From an uncultured Planctomycetaceae bacterium (GTDB lineage Bacteria; Planctomycetota; Planctomycetia; Pirellulales; UBA1268): DNA of 51,736 bases. Where the stretch lies: contig CAISJI010000193.1 in assembly GCA_903885565.1 (NCBI GenBank), positions 1 to 51,736 of the forward strand, given 5' to 3'. The notes beneath the pieces were generated by a model. That model was not told the origin of the DNA. It saw only the letters and a list, made by a program, of their open reading frames with translations, and made no database searches. Below, piece by piece: positions 50,868-51,736 of this stretch. The translations under genes were made by a program, and so were the position numbers. Numbering within the stretch: position 1 is the stretch's first letter; each line of letters starts with the position of its first letter.

Positions 50868-51736
50868 ATGATGGCTCCATTGGTTTACGCATTCTCTGCG
50901 CAGAGGGTTCGCGGGCGGCACCTGCTGCTTCTGGCCGCCGGGGCTGGCTGCCTGTGGCTGGGGGGAGGCTGCAGCCGGACGGCCTCACCGACAAATCCCG
51001 CAGCCACGGAGGCACAGCCGGCCGACCGGGCCACCCTCTGCTCCCGGATCGACGCCGTTCTCGCCCAGGCTCGGCAGGGGCGTCGCCTCGATGCCGCGGT
51101 GCATGGGGCCTGGCAGGTCGTGCATGGCATTTTGGCCTTCGGCCCCGATCTCCCCCTGGCCCACGACGGAGAAGTCTCCGGCGCCCTCGACTATCTCCTC
51201 GCTGGCGGGCCGCTCAAGGGCTGGTCGCTGCGGCCGGGTTCGCCCGGCGTGGTGGCGCTGCTGGAAGAAGGAAGCAACATCGGCCAGGGGCATCCCGACC
51301 AATGGCTCGGCTACCTCTCGCAGTGCGGCACCAGCGGCGTTCCGCTCACCACCCGGTTGGTTGTCGCGGGCCGCACCTACACCGTCGCCGATCTGCTCGC
51401 GCAAGCCCAGGCCGACCTCCGCCCGGGGCAGGAAGCCACCTGGACACTCATGGCGCTGGCCACCTACCTGCCCCCCGATGCCGCCTGGACCGCCCGCGAC
51501 GGCACCCGCTGGACCACCGAGCGCGTGGCTGAGATGGAGGCGGAGGCCGATATCTTTTCCAGCGCCTGTGGTGGAGCCCACCGGCTGTACGGGCTCGTCG
51601 CCGCGCTCAAGGCCCACCGCCAGCAGGCGAGCGCTGCCGGCAGGAAGACGACACCGCTGTCGGGCGGATGGGGAGCGGCGGAGGAGCGCATCGAAGACTG
51701 CATCGATCGGGCTCGGCGTTTTCAACAGGCCGACGG
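50868..51736 (+). CDS. Partial lipoprotein, planctomycete hypothetical (runs off the window)
   Basis: An open frame from ATG ATG at 50868 continues to the right edge without a stop, coding at least 289 residues. LLLLAAGAGCLWLGGGCSR gives a lipobox-like LGGGC, so it is probably a lipoprotein anchored after Cys. The body has no enzyme motif that I recognise (AVHGAWQVVHGILAFGPDLP, LEEGSNIGQGHPDQWLGYLSQCG, TWTLMALATYLPPDAAW). Similar proteins are common, uncharacterised planctomycete families. The first Met codons are adjacent, so the second may be the start. A minus-strand frame over the same region is a shadow. Confidence 0.8.
   Translation, partial: MMAPLVYAFSAQRVRGRHLLLLAAGAGCLWLGGGCSRTASPTNPAATEAQPADRATLCSRIDAVLAQARQGRRLDAAVHGAWQVVHGILAFGPDLPLAHDGEVSGALDYLLAGGPLKGWSLRPGSPGVVALLEEGSNIGQGHPDQWLGYLSQCGTSGVPLTTRLVVAGRTYTVADLLAQAQADLRPGQEATWTLMALATYLPPDAAWTARDGTRWTTERVAEMEAEADIFSSACGGAHRLYGLVAALKAHRQQASAAGRKTTPLSGGWGAAEERIEDCIDRARRFQQAD

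Noticed and set aside
50985..51725. A minus-strand open frame opposite the partial lipoprotein
   Set aside because: The plus-strand frame has a signal sequence and lipobox and stays open to the edge. The minus frame lacks any motif.
1..51736. tRNA, rRNA, insertion sequences, integrases and known defence genes
   Set aside because: No cloverleaf in the gaps I inspected, no transposase or recombinase motif and no toxin-antitoxin or restriction pair were seen by eye. A covariance-model search was not possible.

Overview
The window is high-GC bacterial DNA that looks planctomycete. The markers are a paired cytochrome-type DUF1587/1592/1588/1585 protein and Tat-signal DUF1552 protein, DUF1080 and DUF2961 proteins, a MoxR-DUF58-BatA/VWA-DUF4159 cluster, and formyltransferase/hydrolase (Fhc) genes of the tetrahydromethanopterin C1 pathway. 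I can support 39 coding genes, one of them running off the right edge, plus one broken gene. I saw no rRNA, tRNA, CRISPR array, insertion sequence or prophage.

Layout. 1-9.3 kb (+): a membrane PIN/TRAM protein; a DUF1080-fhcB-fhcA run with overlapping stop/start codons; the DUF1592/DUF1552 pair. 9.4-14.8 kb: a glycosyltransferase and hpt (-), an esterase (+), an AT-richer insert with a pyruvyltransferase and a frameshifted glycosyltransferase, and a DUF2961 protein. 14.9-20.9 kb (-): fba, kdsD, kdsC and a giant LptC/LptA-like protein, i.e. KDO synthesis and LPS transport in the E. coli gene order. 21-26.5 kb: a DUF454 protein, an MFS transporter, a Cys-pentapeptide lipoprotein, a flippase and a fucosyltransferase. 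26.8-30.1 kb (-): a ketosynthase, two dehydratases and a long ACP. 30.5-32.9 kb (+): fhcC, rpsL, rpsG and a PNPOx-like protein. 33-36 kb: divergent sppA/lexA. 36.1-39.5 kb (-): a sigma-54 response regulator and its kinase. 39.7-48.9 kb: the MoxR/VWA cluster and a divergent DUF4159 protein. 49.2-51.7 kb: a glycosyltransferase, a zinc peptidase and a partial lipoprotein.

The signal that ordinary annotation would miss is a family of dispersed intergenic repeats. Type A is about 80 bp (five copies) and type B about 65-140 bp (four copies plus one end). Type B forms nested hairpins, and two of its copies show a compensatory base change. Type A copies in direct orientation bracket two surface-polysaccharide modules (pyruvyltransferase plus broken glycosyltransferase; flippase plus fucosyltransferase), and a type B copy abuts a third glycosyltransferase. 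This suggests that the repeats mediate exchange of surface-glycan genes.

Other points: ribosomal protein S12 carries Arg at position 88, which predicts intrinsic streptomycin resistance; a palindrome between lexA and sppA is a candidate LexA operator; fhcC is separated from fhcBA by about 25 kb. All functional calls rest on motif recognition by eye, without database searches.
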